A stretch of DNA of 64,000 nucleotides, from contig JBFHFS010000002.1 in the NCBI GenBank assembly GCA_041583495.1, positions 124,001 through 188,000 on the forward strand, read 5' to 3'. The position numbers and the translations under genes were made by a program. Under the pieces are notes generated by a model. That model ran no database searches, was not told the DNA's origin, and saw nothing but the letters and a program-made list of their open reading frames with translations. Of this stretch, positions 63,031 through 64,000 are shown in pieces. Positions within the stretch are counted from its first letter, which is position 1. Each line of letters opens with the position of its first letter. The DNA comes from JBFHFS01 sp041583495 (GTDB lineage: Bacteria > Bacteroidota > Bacteroidia > Bacteroidales > Marinilabiliaceae).

Positions 63031-63723
63031 CTACTCCTGCATAACGCGCAGCAATGCTTCCCGGTTGAGGATGCGTACGAGTTTGCCTTCTGCTTCAATC
63101 ACCCCCTGCCGGTGGAGATCTCGTAAAGAGCGGCTCAGTGATGGGCGAGCCACACCAAATAAGTCGGCCAGTTGGGCGTGGGTGTGCTTTAATTGAATCT
63201 CAGCCCCCTCCTGCTGTTCCTTTTGCAACTCAAGGAGGTAGTTTCCTATTTTACTTTTCAGACTCTTGAAAGACAAGAACCGGAGTTTATCGGAAATGAA
63301 CTGTGCCCGATTGCACACTGCGTTCAAAAAATTGGTCAGAAATACCTCACTATTCTGCATAAGGTTAAGCACCGAAGACTTAGGAAAGATTAATATCCCG
63401 ACCGTTTCGGTAGCCGTAATAGTTACCGGATACCGGTTGTCCTTTCCAAACAAGAAGGCGGTAGCCAGAGGGCGGGGTGCGGCAATATCTTCAATTTTCA
63501 GGACCCTGCCCGAGAAATCGATCATCTCTCCCTTCACGATACCATGAATCACCATCAGCAACGAGCGGCATTGTTCACCTTCGTTGGCAATAATCTCACC
63601 CCGTTTAAATTCTTTTACCTGATATCCGGCCGATTCAATCAGAGACTGAATCTCGTTTTCTTTATGACCTGCGAATAAAGGGGAAGAGGCCAGAGTAGAT
63701 ATTAGGTTATTGTCTATTTCCAT
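63031..63723 (-). CDS. Crp/Fnr-family regulator, HcpR-like
   Basis: A 230-residue regulator: cyclic-nucleotide-type domain (about 8-130), long helix, and Crp-type helix-turn-helix (about 165-225, with HTHAQLADLFGVARPSLSRSLRDLHRQGV). No Fnr-type cysteine cluster is seen. Its divergent neighbour is a 2[4Fe-4S]-type ferredoxin and the intergenic region holds a TGTAAC-N4-GTTACA palindrome, so it is likely of the HcpR group that controls hybrid-cluster protein genes in response to NO or nitrite. It may autoregulate, the site being 55 bases upstream of its ATG. Confidence 0.85.
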   Translation of the reverse strand: MEIDNNLISTLASSPLFAGHKENEIQSLIESAGYQVKEFKRGEIIANEGEQCRSLLMVIHGIVKGEMIDFSGRVLKIEDIAAPRPLATAFLFGKDNRYPVTITATETVGILIFPKSSVLNLMQNSEVFLTNFLNAVCNRAQFISDKLRFLSFKSLKSKIGNYLLELQKEQQEGAEIQLKHTHAQLADLFGVARPSLSRSLRDLHRQGVIEAEGKLVRILNREALLRVMQE

Positions 63724-63777
63724 TTTGAATAGAATTTATTGGAGAATCTAATCCTTGCAGACATAAATTTTCGACCC

Positions 63778-63822
63778 TGTAACATGGGTTACAAAAAAAG
63801 AGCTGATTGTCCTCTATTTTTG
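63778..63822 (+). promoter_or_regulatory. Palindromic operator and -7 box of the ferredoxin gene
   Basis: TGTAAC (63778-63783), spacer ATGG, GTTACA (63788-63793) is a perfect inverted repeat. TATTTTTG (63815-63822) is an exact TAnnTTTG box. With a start near 63826-63828 the palindrome is centred at about -41, the position of class II Crp/Fnr activation, and no -33 TTG is present. Confidence 0.75.
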
Positions 63823-63871
63823 CCTACCTAAAAGTACGCTTTTATAGAACCAAACAAAAACGGATACGAGT

Positions 63872-64000
63872 ATGCTCAGAGAAATGGTAAAAATTGATGA
63901 AGCACTCTGCGATGGATGTGGTAATTGTGTCCCCAACTGCCATGAAGGGGCTTTGCAGATTATAGATGGAAAGGCACGTCTCTTAAGCGATCTTTTGTGC
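63872..64000 (+). CDS. Ferredoxin-like 4Fe-4S protein, 5' part (FrdX-like)
   Basis: The first 43 codons are inside the window. From ATG 63872 (or in-frame ATG 63884) the protein shows a cluster-binding CDGCGNCVPNCHEGALQI motif (CxxCxxCxxxC) and then RLLSDLLC, where a second cluster motif would begin. It is divergent from the Crp/Fnr gene with a shared operator; in Clostridia and Bacteroidota a ferredoxin of this kind (frdX) commonly sits with the hybrid-cluster protein gene hcp. The rest is beyond the edge. Confidence 0.85.
   Translation, partial: MLREMVKIDEALCDGCGNCVPNCHEGALQIIDGKARLLSDLLC

Noticed and set aside
1..64000. CRISPR array, insertion sequence or prophage
   Set aside because: I saw no regularly spaced repeats, transposase, integrase or phage structural genes; the only tandem arrays are the Tyr-Gly codons and the purine tract.

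Overview
The window reads as a chromosomal segment of a Bacteroidota bacterium, probably an anaerobic or facultative member of the Bacteroidales/Marinilabiliales type; genus is not determinable from what I can see. Supporting signs are the recurring -7 element TAnnTTTG upstream of genes, the scarcity of Shine-Dalgarno sequences, a GldA/GldF/GldG-type ABC system, carboxypeptidase-regulatory-like outer-membrane barrels, BY-kinase driven polysaccharide export, and a Na+-pumping methylmalonyl-CoA decarboxylase cluster of the succinate/propionate pathway. There are no insertion sequences, phage genes or CRISPR arrays. Most of the window is ordinary housekeeping DNA with a few accessory patches.

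Layout. 1-3.7 kb: end of a GldA-like ATPase, then gldF, gldG and a DUF4340 gene, then a small BFD-type [2Fe-2S] protein. 3.7-7.9 kb: minus-strand operon mce-mmdA-oadG-mmdC-mmdB. 8-15.7 kb: ftsE, an aspartate-type aminotransferase, RNase HI, a flavodiiron protein, a SPOR lipoprotein, mltG and murB. 15.8-26.6 kb: polysaccharide locus with two paralogous BY-kinases in divergent orientation around a WecA-like transferase, a GT2, a Wza-like lipoprotein, a Wzi/RemB-like barrel and a WcaF-like acetyltransferase; it contains a Tyr-Gly repeat tail and a 250-bp purine-only-like tract. 26.8-34.3 kb: tiny metallothionein-like protein, EamA transporter, tRNA-Pro(CGG), dicarboxylate symporter, aroC, slyD-like PPIase, SDR, thioesterase, LysE exporter. 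34.6-44.6 kb: Pit-type phosphate transporter with a PhoU-like tail, orphan LytTR regulator, HU, LtaS-like sulfatase-fold enzyme, TonB-receptor-like barrel, second EamA transporter. 44.6-49.4 kb: MalY/PatB-type lyase and a nucleotide-sugar block (fcl, gmd, WbpP-like epimerase). 49.5-51.8 kb: rny, a probable 6S-like RNA, zapA and a coiled-coil partner. 52-55.8 kb: YgiQ radical SAM, DUF4197 lipoprotein, YhcC-type radical SAM. 55.9-60.2 kb: a tight four-gene cassette (C39-like peptidase, RimK-like ATP-grasp with N-terminal domain, GCS2-type ligase, N-formylglutamate amidohydrolase). 60.6-64 kb: histidine kinase, NlpE/META lipoprotein, an HcpR-like Crp/Fnr regulator and a divergent ferredoxin cut by the window end.

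How the genes work together. The mmd operon would epimerise methylmalonyl-CoA and couple its decarboxylation to Na+ export. The wecA/GT2/wza/BY-kinase group plus the GDP-fucose and UDP-HexNAc enzymes at 46-49 kb would supply and export a surface polysaccharide. The regulator at 63.0-63.7 kb faces a perfect TGTAAC-N4-GTTACA palindrome placed about -41 from the ferredoxin promoter, the geometry of class II activation; with the flavodiiron protein at 11.5 kb it suggests nitrosative or oxygen stress handling. The best candidate for an under-described system is the peptidase/amidoligase cassette at 55.9-60.2 kb, whose gene families predict an amide-bonded small product but no known metabolite.
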